A stretch of 64,000 nucleotides of DNA from Opisthocomus hoazin. Taxonomy: Eukaryota > Chordata > Aves > Opisthocomiformes > Opisthocomidae. The notes below the pieces were generated by a model. That model searched no databases. It had not been told where the DNA came from and was given only the letters and a program-made list of their open reading frames with translations. The DNA lies in NCBI RefSeq assembly GCF_030867145.1, contig NC_134439.1, forward strand, positions 6,423,379 through 6,487,378. The letters are read 5' to 3'. Shown here one piece after another: positions 41,410 to 53,500 of the stretch (position 1 is its first letter; every line of letters starts with the position of its first letter). A program made the position numbers and the translations under genes.

Positions 41410-42375
41410 CATCACAGCATCACAGAATCACAGAATCACAGAATCCCAGCACGGTAGGGGTTGGCAGGGCCCTCTGGGGGTCCCCCAGCCCAACCCCCTG
41501 CCCAAGCAGGGTCACCCAGAGCAGGCTGCACAGCACCGCGGCCAGGTGGGGCTGGAATATCTCCAGAGAAGGAGACTCCACAGCCTCCCTGGGCAGCCTG
41601 GGCCAGGGCTCCGTCACCCTCAGAGGGAAGAAGTTCTTCCTCGGGTTCAGCTGGAGCTTCCTCTGCTTCAGTTTGTGCCCATTGCCCCTTGTCCTGTCGC
41701 TGGGCACCACTGGGAAGAGTCTGGCCCCGTCCTCCTGACCCCCACCCTGCAGACATAAAGAGGCATTTCTAAGGTCAATCAGCCTTAAGATCTCAGCCTT
41801 CTCTTCTCCAGGCTGAACAAGCCCAGCTCCCTCAGCCTCTCCTCGTAGCAGAGATGCTCCAGTCCCCTCCTCATCCTCGCAGCCCTCCGCTGGACTCTCT
41901 CCAGTAGCTCCTCATCTTTCTTGAACTGGGGAGCCCAGAACTGGACTCAGTACTGCAGATGGGGCCTCACTAGGGCAGAGTAGAGAGGGAGGAGAACCTC
42001 CCTCGACCTGCTGCCCACACTCCTCCTAATGCACCCCAGGATCCCATTGGCCTTCTTGGCACCCAGGGCACGCTGCTGGCTCATGGTCACCCTGTCACCC
42101 CCAGGACACCCAGGTCCCTCTCCGCAGAGCTGCTCTCCAGCAGGTCCGCCCCCAGCCTGTCCTGGTGCCTGGGGTTGTTCCTCCCCAGGTGCAGGACCCT
42201 GCCCTTGCCTGTGTTGAACTTCATCAGGTTCCTCTCTGCCCAACTTTCCAGCCTGTCCAGGTCTCACTGAATGGCAGCACAGCCTGCTGGTGTATCTACC
42301 ACTCCTCCCAGTTTTGTGTTGTCAGGAGACTTACTGCACTCTAACTCTTCGTCCAGGTCATTGATGAAGATGTTA
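41410..42375 (-). mobile_element. CR1 fragment, near 1 kb
   Basis: The left edge has four copies of the atcacag(aa/c) tail unit. On the minus strand it reads back through [20 protein letters not shown], a broken LSLEKRRLR region, the VRPHLQY and [11 protein letters not shown] block and a decayed segment upstream. Small internal changes, for example near 41770, break the frame. Confidence 0.94.
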
Positions 42376-44770
42376 TCTCTGTCATCTGCTCTGTATTCAT
42401 CCAGTTAATGGCACAGAGCCCACCGTGGACATTCAGACGAGTGGCAGCCAGCGGGATGTGTTCTCCTACCCACCGCACAGGCAGCATCGCTCACCTGGAT
42501 TCATTCAGTCCACGAGCCGGTCTGGGAGTCGGACACTGGAACCACACGGGCTGCGTCTGTCCCAGGCTGCAGGCACGTGGCACGAGGACTTGTTCCAGGG
42601 TTGCCTCGAGTTTTTCTTGGAGAACTGTGGAGGATTTACCTTTCAGGGAAGGCGTAAGGACGCCTTGGGCAGGACGGCGCTAGAAAGTCAGGCGAGCTTC
42701 TGAGCTGTGCTCACTCCAGCTCTCAAGCAGAGGTCTGCTGGAGCAGGCAGGGTTGATTCACCTATTGCAGGGTTCGTTTCGTGGCCTGGATGTTGAGTTT
42801 GTGGACGCTGCAATGGCTCCAGACTGGGGCACACAGGGGTCAGCGATGGCAGATGGGTGGCCAGGCCGTCCTTCCCTGTGCTGCCGCTCTGCATCTCGAG
42901 GGGGTGAGGACAGACACAGTACCCCTGGGAACGGCAGGCAGAGGTGGATGGGAGGTCGCACCCCAGCTCAAGCTCTTGGCCGTTAAAAATAAAATGTTGC
43001 ATTAATGAGGCAGATCGAAGACCCCTCTGGCAAAGCACCTTGTCACCAACCGGCATCAGGGCGAGGACTCCCCATCTGTACCTTCTGGAGCTGAGGGATG
43101 GGTTTGCTACGGCTGCTCCACCTGTACCCTCTGGTACTGCTGTGCCGGGGGGGAGAACCCTGAGCAGCCAACAGGTCCGTCGGAAGGAGCCCGAGAACAG
43201 GCCCTTTCCCAGCAAACCCTCCTGCTTTCCAGCCATCTGCGGCTTCGGGACTTTCTGAACTGGATGTTGTCTCTGGACAGGAGCTTGTCAGCCCCCGTGG
43301 GAGCTCCCGCTTTTCGGGGCGAGCACACAGGAGCAGACTGAAAGGTCTCTGCGACCCTCCAATCTCCAGCATCGCTGCGCCCACCAGCCGCTCTCAGCAG
43401 CTTCCTTTCTGCAGGAATTATGAAAATTGGCACTTGCGTGTTTTCACCGGCGCGGCAGAGTCAGCCGGCTCTGCTGGCAGTGCCAGGAGGGGAGGCCACG
43501 CTGGTCACGGTCACGGTCACGGTCCCGGTCCCGCCGCCTGCCCCTTCCCAGCGTTGGTGTGTGCCTGAAAAACAAGCAAACCCAACCAGCTCAGGTCTCT
43601 TCCAAAAACAATGACCTCATGTGGAAGCCATCAAGCATGTGATTTCCCAGCCCTGAAAGCGAAAGGAGCCTCTCTCCGGGAGAGGGAGAGAAGCTGTGCG
43701 AGAGCCAGCGGGGACGCGGGAGGAAAGGCTTTATCCGCTCCCCGGGGAGGCTGTGTTCGAGCGGGGCTCCTGCCACGGGAGGTGGGACGGCAGCTCGGGA
43801 CTGCTGAAGCACCGTGCAGGAGGAGAGCCTGCGGAAAACACTGAAAACTTTGGATCTGTCTTCAGATTTTGAGCCCTTTTCCTGGGAAGTTGGCTTCTTT
43901 CTCTCAGAGCCGTGAAAGTGTTGATGCACGTTTCCAAAGAGGGTGTTTAACGGGAGCGGAGTGGTTCTGCCCGCCCGGTGTAGTGTGTTAGGGCGAGGGG
44001 ACGCCAGGACTGCTCAGCTTGGGTAACCCCACGCACCGCAGAGCCTCCAGCGCCTGGCTCCCACGGCCGGGCGGCGCAAACGGCGCTGCCGACACCCACA
44101 GCAGCAGGACGAGGCTTTCTTCCACACCCAGGTTCTCACCAGTGCCGCCGTTCCTTGTCCCGTTGTCCTGCAGCCTGGTGATTCCGGGGAGGGAGGAGCG
44201 GCGGGGGGACAGCAGCTCTGCTCAGGCGCTGAGTGCCTGGCTGGACTCCCGGCCCACGTGGACATCGCACAGAGATCCCCGTTGAGCCGTGCCCTGCGAG
44301 CAGGCTGCAGGAACAAGGACAGAGGCCACAAACGCTGCAGAATAACTAATCTCAGTGAGGAAACCCGCTGGGATCCGTTGTCTGAGACAAATCCCAGTCT
44401 CGGGAGGCTCAGGTGTGCTTCCCCAGCCGGGACAGGCAGGTCTGCGACTCGCAGAGCGTGGCTGGGAGCAAGGTTTGCTGACACCTTCCAGCTTCTCTTT
44501 CCTGAAAGCTGATTGCTGCGGATTAGCAGATGTCTTTGTTGAAAGCCTGGGTACCTGCCAAGGATTACTGTAAACACTTGGCAGGGTGCAGCCTCTTGGC
44601 ACGGAGGCGCGGTGTCGGAGAGGGGAGCCGCAGTTCACCTCGCCGGGTGGCGGCTTTGGTGCTCACACTCACAAATAATCTGTTAACTGGAAACGGCGGT
44701 AACGCAGCAACAGCGCTCGTCCCTGAAACGTCGGGTGGATTTTGATTTTCCCACCTTTCTGACCAAGAAG
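42376..44770. other. intergenic, GC-rich, no gene recognised
   Basis: Several overlapping GC-rich open frames (for example minus 42688-43236, minus 44014-44577) have no recognisable domain. A short tandem of GGTCAC units occurs at 43502-43532. No CR1 was seen. Confidence 0.4.
43502..43532 (+). repeat. short GGTCAC/GGTCCC hexamer tandem
   Basis: About five hexamer units in a row; GGTCA resembles a nuclear-receptor half-site. It may be only a simple repeat. Confidence 0.6.
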
Positions 44771-44869
44771 GGATCACAGAATCACAGATTCCCAGCATGG
44801 CAGGGGTTGGCAGGGACCCCTGAGGGTCACCCAGCCCAACCCCCTGCCCAAGCAGGGTCACCCGGAGCA
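44771..44869 (-). mobile_element. CR1 3'-end fragment
   Basis: It matches the left end of the copy at 41410 (tail complement, then ggcaggggttggcagggacc), truncated after about 100 bases. Confidence 0.9.
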
Positions 44870-45829
44870 CAAAGGGGTTACGCGCCCATTTACTGGGAGC
44901 GGGGACGGCTGCTCCCAGACCGCGGGGTTGGACACAGACCCACACGATGGCCAGCATAAAGACACTGTGGGCGTGGTGCTGGGTGTCAAAACCAAGAAGA
45001 GACCGTGACAGAGACGGATAGGTGATCTAGGGGCTAATCCAGGCCTGGTCGGCCATGGCCAGGGGTTGCTGCTGTGGTGCTGGGCACAGCTCACGCTACG
45101 TAGCCTCAGGAGAGCGCTCGGAGAGAAAACTGAACGGGTGCCTCTGCTGTCACTTGGTGAGGATCTTGGGTGCTTGCAACTGCGCTGGGACTAAGCGAGA
45201 GCGCGAGAGGACTCCTGCACTTGGGGCTGGAGCAAAGACCTGCGCCATGCATTTGTCCACACGTCGTCACTGGAGGACACTGTGCTCCCAGGCAGAACGC
45301 CTGCAGGAGCATCACATTCAGCCCTGACCCCCGAGCACCGAAGGCCACCCTTAAACCCAGTGTTTCACCCCAGAAGAACCGACCCTGAAGAAGACAGCTG
45401 GGTGATGCAGGACAGCCCTGGATTAACTCATGTTTAAAGAAAAACATTTTACAGAAAAGGCGTGTAACCCTATTTCAGACTGCTAGTGGCTGAGCCTGCC
45501 AACACCTTAATGAGTGACTCCAACAATTAATTACCTCCCTGTTAAAAATGTGTGCTGTGTTTCCAGTCTCAATATGCCTCGGTCAGCCAACAGTGCTGGC
45601 TTGGATTTTTCTCTTCTCTGCCAGGTGGAAGAACCCTCCAGTGTCAAACTTCTGTTCCCCCATGGGTGCTGCCAGAGATCATGTCTTTCTTGAGCTGTGG
45701 GTAGCACCACGGATGAGGGATCCCAGTCCCGCTCCAGATTCCCCAACCTGCCAACATCGAGCTCTGAGGCTGCCTGTGATCCCTCATCCCACCTTCTAGA
45801 TCCCAATTTCCCCATCCTGCATCACAGAG
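44870..45829. other. intergenic, nothing recognised
   Basis: No supported feature. It lies between two CR1 copies. Confidence 0.4.
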
Positions 45830-46629
45830 AGTTGGGTGCAGAGGAACCTGATGAAGTTCAACAAGGGCAAGGGCAGTGTCCTGCACCTGGGAAGGAACAA
45901 CCCCAGGCACCAGTACAGGCTGGGGCTGACCTGCTGGAGAGCAGCTCTGCAGAGAGGGACAGGGAGTGCTGGGGACAACAAGTTGACCATGAGCCAGCAG
46001 TGTGCCCTGGTTGCTGAGAGGGCCAATGGTCTCCTGGGATGCATGAAGAGGAGTGTGGACAGCATGTTAATGGAGGTTCTCCTCCCCCTCTACTGTGCCC
46101 CAGTGAGGCCCCATCTGCAGTGCTGTGTCCAGTGCTGGGCTCCCCACTTCAAGAAAGATGAGGAGCTACTGGAGAGAGTCCAGAGGAGGGCTACGAGGAT
46201 GAGGAGGGGATGGGAGCACCTCTGCTATGAGGAGAGGCTGAGGGAGCTGGGCTTGTTCAGCCTGGAGAAGAGAAGGCTGAGAGGGGACCTTAGAAATGCC
46301 TCTAAATGTCTGCAGGGTGGGGGTCAGGAGGATGGGGCCAGACTGTTCAGTGGTGCCCAGCAACAGGACAAGGGGCAACGGGCACAAACTGAAGCAGAGG
46401 AAGCTCCAGCTGAACCCGAGGAAGAACTTCTTCCCTCTGAGGGTGACGGAGCCCTGGCCCAGGCTGCCCAGAGGGGCTGTGGAGTCTCCTTCTCTGGAGA
46501 TATTCCAGCCCCGCCTGGACGTGGTCCTGTGCAGCCTGCTCTGGGTGACCCTACTTCGGCAGGGGGGGTTGGACTGGGTGATGCCCAGAGGTCCCTTCCA
46601 GCCCCTGCCGTGCTGGGATTCTGTGATTT
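45830..46629 (+). mobile_element. CR1 fragment, first of a three-copy chain
   Basis: It carries a long plus-strand remnant of the ORF2 C-terminus (45836-46702): [20 protein letters not shown], the [20 protein letters not shown] block and [20 protein letters not shown]. It is then frameshifted and ends at the gggattctgtgatt tail. It is 5'-truncated. Confidence 0.95.
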
Positions 46630-46635
46630 ACACAG

Positions 46636-47150
46636 CAACTCCCCCATCCTGTATTTAGGCACTGTGTGCAGTTCTGGGTCCTGCCAGTTAAGAAGAATGT
46701 GAAGGTCCTCGAATGCATCCAGAGGAGGGCAACAAAGCTGGTGATGGGGCTGGAAGGCACATCTGATGAGGAGCAGCTGAGGACTCTGGGCTTGTCTTGT
46801 TCGAGAAAAGGAGGCAGAGGGCTGACCTCATTGCTCTCTGCAGGTTCTGGAGGAGGGGAGGTGGAGAAGGAGGTGCTGATCACTTCTCCCTGGGATCCAG
46901 GAGCAGGACATGTGGAATGGTTCAAAGCTGCACCAGGGCAGGTTTACCTTGGCCATTAGGAAGCATTTCTTTACCAAGAGAGTGGTCACACCCTGCAACA
47001 GGCTTCCTAGAGAGATGATCAGTGCCCCTGCCTGTCGGTGTTTCATTTGTTCAATGCCTTTAACACCACGCTTTAACTTCCGGTCAGCCCTGAAGTGATG
47101 AGGCAGTTGGACTAGATGATCGTTGTAGATCCCTTCCAACTGAAATATTC
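46636..47150 (+). mobile_element. CR1 fragment, different subfamily
   Basis: It reads RRATKLVMGLEG, EEQLRTLGL and FTLAIRKHFFTKRVV, and ends agatcccttccaactgaaat. It is more diverged from the neighbouring copies and begins within a few bases of the preceding CR1 tail. Confidence 0.9.
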
Positions 47151-48026
47151 ATAGAATCAGAGAATCATCAAGGTTGGAAAAGACCTCTAAGATCACCAAT
47201 TCCAACCGTCACCCCAGCACCACAATGCCTGCTAAACCTTGTCCTCAAGTGCCACATCCACACGTTTTTTGAACCCCTCCAGGGATGGGGACTCCACCAC
47301 TGCCCTGGGCAGCCTGGTCCAATGCCTGACCACTCTTTCAGTAAAGAATTTTTTCCTAATATCCAATCTGAACCTCCCAACACAACTTGAGGCCATTTCC
47401 TCTTGCCCTATCACTGGTTCCTTGGGAGAAGAGACCAACCCCTCCTCACTACACCCTCCTTTCAAGTAGCTGTAGAAAGTAATAAGGTCTCCCCTCAGCC
47501 TCCTCTTCTCCAGACTGAACAGCCCCAGCTCCCTCAGCCTCTCCCCATCAGACTTGTTCTCCAGACCCCTCCCCAGCCTCGCTGCCCTGCTCTGGACACG
47601 CTCCAGCCCCTCCATGTCCTGCTTGTGGTGAGGGGCCCAAAACTGAACACAGCACTCCAGGTGCGGTCTCACCAGTGCCCAGTACAGGGGCACGATCCCC
47701 TCCCTACTCCTGCTGGCCACACCATTCCTGATCCAAGCCAGGGTGCCGTTGGCCTTCTTGGCCACCTGGGCACACTGCTGGCTCATGCTCAGCCGGCTGT
47801 TGACCAACACCCCCAGGTCCTTTTCCGCTGGGCAGCTTTCCAGCCGCTCTTCCCCAAGCCTGGAGCGTTGCATGGGGTTGTTGTGACCGAAGTGCAGGAC
47901 CCGGCATTTGGCCTTGTTGAACCTCGTACAGCTGGCCTCGTCCCATCGATCCAGCCTGTCCAGATCCCTCTGCAGAGCCTTCCTACCCTCCAGCAGATCG
48001 ACACTCCCGCCCAATTTGCTGATACT
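47149..48026 (-). mobile_element. CR1 fragment with a 260-residue open frame
   Basis: It starts tcatagaatcagagaatcat and is tail-to-tail with the previous copy. Minus-strand 48014-47232 is uninterrupted over the C-terminal third of ORF2: [57 protein letters not shown] and [20 protein letters not shown]. It lacks the reverse-transcriptase catalytic part, so it is inactive. Confidence 0.95.
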
Positions 48027-49285
48027 GAATGAGAGACTACTGATTGCCAGTAGTGATTGTATTGTAATTGTAAAATAGTAACCGTAATTGCAAAAGTAGT
48101 AATTGCTATTCTATATGGCCTTCATTTGTTCTTCTGTGCTACGCAAACTTGTGTATGACCCTCTTAAACACCTTCTCTTTGTTCACGTCCAGTGACGGAG
48201 GTGGCACCGCTCTCGTTTCCAACCTCCAGCCTCCGGCTGCCGCGCAGCGTGGATCCCAGCTCGTCCCTGGCACCCCGGTCGCCATCTCCAGCTGCCCTTT
48301 GCCCCCTGCTCCGGCCTCTCGCTCGGGGGCTGCTTGGGGATGCTGCTGGCAGGAGCAGACCCTGGTTCCCCGATGGAGTGGCTCCATCTAGTGCCACCAC
48401 TGCTTGTCCTCGGCCCGGTGGGACAGCGGGACCCCTGCCCGGCGTCGGGATGGGGTGGCCAAGCCGAGGACCTGGGTGCAGCTCGGCTCCTGGTGTCATC
48501 TCCTCCAAAGGTCCGAGCTCAGCTACCGTGGGTTGTATCCCTGCGGGCATTATGGGCTGGCAGAGAGGTCTGGTGCCGAGGAAGAGGCAGCGTGAGCTTC
48601 TCCTGATGCTTTTAGTGAGTATGAAGGCTACCAACCATGCGACATTCTCCCTTGGCCTCCCTGAACATGGGAGAGTGTCAGGAGGAGGGACCAGGGTGCT
48701 GGGGAGCCGTGGGGGGTCTGGGCCTTTGCTGGTCACTGCTGTGTGGTGGTTGGACTGGTATCGGGGGAGAGAGACGGGAGGGAGGAAGAAGCGTGGGGAG
48801 AAACTCTTACTGGGCATTTTATATTGGGAGCTGATATCTTCCAAAGTGCTGTGGGTGGCCTTGCTCTGGTCAGAGCATGGTTGTTGGACAAGAACAGGTC
48901 CCTGAATAGAAGGCAGCCGACAGGGATGGGGACACTGGGAAGCAGATGCCTGTAGCAGGACCCAGGGCAGTGTGGTGTCAGCCGCCTGTCCTGCCTGTCC
49001 TGCACAGCTCGACAGTGCCCAACCCTGCAACCCCAAACAGAGGAGCTGGGGGGAGGCTGTAGGAGTCACTGGCGGGGCGGTGGCAGGACTCATTCGCTGA
49101 CTGCTCAGATAGTTCTGGCTTTTCTGGAGCACAGCAGCCCTGTACCCTCTTCGTGACTCCTACTACCCAAAGCACTTCCCTCCTGCTCTTCCCTGGAGCT
49201 TCCTGCAGAGAAAATATCTTCATTACTGGTCTGGATGATGGGGCACAGTGTTTACTGACCACACAGAACTGGGCGAGTGGCTGAT

Positions 49286-49360
49286 GCACCAGAGGGTCAT
49301 GCTGCCATCATGAGGGACCTGGAGAAATGGGCGGGCAGGAACTTCATGCAGTTCAACATC
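49286..49360 (+). mobile_element. CR1 internal fragment, old
   Basis: About 75 bases resembling the CR1 segment for IMRDLEKWAGRNFMQFN, equivalent to the start of the copy at 45830. The edges are uncertain. Confidence 0.6.
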
Positions 49361-50374
49361 TCTTTTCTCGTTCACTTTCCCTCTGACCGTCGGGTTCTTC
49401 TAGATCAAACTCACCATCCTTGCGTCCTTTTTGTACCACGCTTTCTGTCCTTGCTTTATCTGGTGACAGCAGGCTCTGGCTGCCTCACTCGCGCCGACGG
49501 AGACATGGCGGAGGTGGGCAGGTGGGGCTGGGGAGGCTGAGCCCAGCTCCCTTTCAAAGGGGCTCACTGTGACCTGGGACAACAGTGTCCCCTCAATCAT
49601 TTCACTGCTTTAAATCCATAAACCTTCTCTGTCCGAGCCCATCACGGATTCGGTGATCACAAATTCTGGTAGCCAGAAGTAAAGTCAGGCAAGTCCGGAG
49701 CTCCAAGGTCCAAGGTTTCATGCCGACCTGGCTGGAAACCATGGAGGTGCGCATCCAGGACCTCGCTTTGCCTGTTCCATTTCTTCCAAATCTCTGCGAA
49801 GCCACACCCAGCTCCAGTCCTTGGTTTTGGGGTGGGTTTTTTCAGTTCTCCCATGTAGCCATTCATGGCTTTCCCAGGAACTGGAGCACAGAGGGACCGA
49901 AGATCATTGCCAGCAGCCTCCGCTGCGCTTGGCCGTGGTTGACTGGTGCCTGGGACTGTTCTCCCACAGCCAGGAGAGCTCCAGGCTGGCGGCTGCTGTG
50001 CTTGCAGGAGTTGGAAGGAAGCTGGTTAACAGTTGCAACACATTTTTTCACGACTGATTGGGAAAGTTCATGCCCTCAGGGGTCCTTTTGCTAGAATGGC
50101 ACCATGTCTGATGATGGATGGGTGACGTGTTGAGTAGTGCTGATACCATCCAGCTGAAGTCACTGTGACAGGTTTTTAAAGATGCAGGGATTAAAAAGAT
50201 TTTAAGATAAAAGGAAATACCTATGCAGATTTTTGACATTCTTTGGCACTGGGAGCCCAGGTATCTAGGAGGGATCTTCCCAGGCATTTCGCTGCGTCTT
50301 AAGTACCTGGAAACCTGCCCCTAAAACTAGAATGTCCAGGTGGAAACTGTGTCCCATTGCAGCTGGGCTCACTT

Positions 50375-50555
50375 GGAATGGAATGGAATGGAATAGAATA
50401 GCATAGCATAGCATAGCATAGCATAGCATAGAATAGAATAGAACAGCATAGAATAGAATAGAATAGAATAGAATAGAATAGAATAGAATAGAATAGAATA
50501 GAATAGAATAGAATAGAATAGAATAGAATAGAATAGAATAGAATAGAATAGAATA
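50375..50555. repeat. (GAATA)n pentanucleotide array
   Basis: About 36 units in order: GGAAT units, GCATA units and a long run of pure GAATA with one GAACA/GCATA interruption. The repetitive open frame on the minus strand is an artefact of a five-base period. The array is probably length-polymorphic. Confidence 0.97.
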
Positions 50556-53500
50556 ATCCAGGAAGAAAGCAACACAAGGAGATTGTAATTAGCCTTCAGT
50601 ACCTTTTTTTGATAAGTACACCAGGAGCTGCTTTTTTTTATGGTCAGGATAAGCAGCCCCGTATCAGGGAACTGTGGTGTGGTCTGGGCCCCTTCTCCTG
50701 TCGCCAAGAGGAGGGCAGGGAAAGCGGCTGCTGCTGCGGGTGAAGGTGCTCTGGTTTGTCGCTTGAGACATCTGCAGGAAGCAGGAGAGCTAGTGGATAA
50801 AGAAGACTCAGTATATCACCCATTTTCATGAAAGCAACCAAGTTCAGGACCCTTTGGGTCACATCAGTAGGGACAGGAAATTCTGACGGAGCAGGTTGTT
50901 TATTTGGTGCAATCCGTTTGGTTTCTGAAGGCTGGACAAAGGTGGTTGGTCCTTCTAAAACTCTTTCTCTGCTGCCTTTGCTCACTGTCCTGCTGGCTTC
51001 TCTCCTAGCTCCGCGCTCTTGCAGTGCTCACACGATGACAGGCGAGTTTGCAATCCCTCGGCAGATCCTGCAGCGGGGCTTCCTCACCTCCAAGGACTGG
51101 GCACTTGCTCCTTCCTTGCTACGACTGGTCCTGAAAAACCTGCCTTTGCTTGCTAGCATTAAGGATCAGCGGAAATCTAGAAAATATGATCTGCGAGGGA
51201 AGAATTGGGTTGTTTGGTCGAGAGAAGCGAAGCCTCAGGGAAGATGAGACAGCTGTGAACTCACTGACCTCCAGACTCGCCTTCGGCAGCTGCGTCTCCG
51301 GCACTGCTGCGATCACCACCCTCCAGCAAATAAACGGCTGCTGCGCGGAGGGAGGGAGTAAACTCTTCTCTGTGTCTGCCTGGAGAGGATGAGAAATCGT
51401 GGGATGAAGCTGCGGTAAGAGAGCTGTAGTTCGAGGTTTGGGGACTAAATGTAAATACAGCGATGCGCCAGAACAGATTGCCTGATGTCAAAGCTCCATT
51501 AGTGGAAGATTCGGGGGGGGGAAGCCCCCCACCGATCAGACAAACATCCATCAGGAAGGGTTGAAGTTCCATCCTGTGTTGGAGCAGGGGGATTAGACAA
51601 TTTGTCAAGGCACCCCTCCAGCTCTGTGTCTTCTGCTTCTCCACTTCTGTTTTCAGCAGCCGCGCGGCTCCAGGCAGTCATCTACCTGCAGTCGGCTGTG
51701 AACCAGCTCCTGCTCTCCAAGAGCGGATTTCTGGACACGGTGTTTGCTCCCATCAGCGCGACAACCCAGCGCCGTGCGGCAGGGGAAGCAGTGCTATGCC
51801 AGGCTGCCTTGGGCCCAAGGTGTGTGGAGGGAGGATGGAGAACCACCCTGGGAACATGTGGAGGGACCATAGAGCTGGCTGAGCTTTGTCAGAGGTCTCC
51901 ACACTCCAAAAAAGCTTCCTTTTCTTTTTTTTTTCTTTTGAGGAGTTTTAATGAACACCATTTGGATGTCATACAATGGGGTAACAGGGTAACTAACCCC
52001 CGCCAACACGGCGCGTGAAGTCGGAGTTCAGGAGCTTGGGATTTCAATGGTCAGCCTGGGGTTCCATCACTTCTGTGCTTGTCAGGGCTGGTTCAGGCTC
52101 AGCACCACATCTCCAGGTGAGGAGGGATGAGATTTTTATCCAGGCTACTGCAAAATCGGCTGCAGTTGTAACTGGTGAACATCTCAAGATGTTTCCCTTC
52201 TGCTCGGATGGCTCTGGTGGTTTTGCCTGGGTTCTCTTGTCTCATCAGCTTGGGGAGTATCAAGCGTATATGTAGGTACGAAGTGGCTCATAGCGAAGCT
52301 TTTGCCATAGGGCAAGTTCCTTTCTCCCCAGGAAGGTGAAAACAAAAATGTTGGATGCTGCTGAGGGAGAAGGCAGTCCCGTAACCCACCACGCTGCCTC
52401 CGGGTCCTCCGGCTCCTCCACCCAGAAAGGAGAACATCCTCAGGAGGATTCCCAGGAACAGAGTTGGGAAAGATTTCCCTCTATTAGATGCAAAGGCCTT
52501 ATGAAGTCTGCTTTATCTGCGTTCTTCTGCAGGATATCGTGCTCTGTCGCACTCTGTCCTGAAAGGGGATGTGAATGGTGTTCTCCCATTATAAATTGCT
52601 ATGAATTTGTGCAACAGTCACGCTAGAGACTCGGGAAGTCTCATTTCTCTCTTCATAAAGTTTCCTGGAAAACTCCATATAAGAAAACACAGTGTCCACT
52701 TTATATGATTACAAAAAGCCTGGGAACTCAATATTGCACTTTGTTTACAGTTGAACATCCTCCTCGTTGGCCAAAGACCAGAACGTTACTGTGTGTGTGA
52801 TAGACTGGAAATTTTGATGTGATGTGTGATTTTCTTTTCTACTTCCCTTTTCAAAAAAATAGAGAAGAGGGAGCAGCATACATTACCCACCAGAAGTGAT
52901 TAATGCTGGGGAGGCCCACGGTAGCCATTTACCAGCAGTGAAACTGTAGAAAGGAGGAAGGTGACCTGCCTAATGAAACAGAAGAAGAAATATCAGGGAA
53001 AACTAAGAAAGAAGAAATGAAGTATCAATATAATTTATCAAACGCAAACCTCATGCTTTTAAAGGGAAATCAGCCAGATGAGTAGTTAAGGCATCAGAGA
53101 ACATCTTTCAGAGGAATCTCTGTTTAAGCAATCTGTGTTGGCCTCAAGTCCATCCTTCCACCTCGGGGAGAAGCCAGGTCGCAGGGGAGTCTCTGCCTCA
53201 TCTCCGGTGGGCTCCAGAGATGTGATTTGGATGTGTCCAGACCCACCTGGGTGGACTTTAAGACAGATGTCCTGGCTGAACTCAGATACGCACTGGCACG
53301 CAGCTGCCGTTGTGTGCACTGGAAATGCCCGAGCTCAGCCCCGCTGGTCCCCAAGCCGGCTGGGTGCGGGGTGGGTTCAAGCAGGGAGGGGCAGGCAGGG
53401 ATGCTGCACCCCACGACCCCTCATCTGGGCACCGCAGTGATGGGGGACGTAGGTGCCCTGGCTGCTCCTGGCTGCTTTGCATAGGCAGGATGGCATCAAG

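Noticed and set aside
41410-41460. Tandem atcacaga units resembling a small direct-repeat array
   Set aside because: They are the 3'-terminal repeat of CR1, not a CRISPR or satellite.
48164-49132. 322-codon minus-strand open frame overlapped by a 237-codon plus-strand frame
   Set aside because: GC-rich, low-complexity Pro/Ser composition on both strands, no domain, no splice context. Long frames here follow from base composition.
50299-50707. Tyr/Ser/Ile/Leu/Phe repeat protein on the minus strand
   Set aside because: Pure translation of the GAATA pentanucleotide array.
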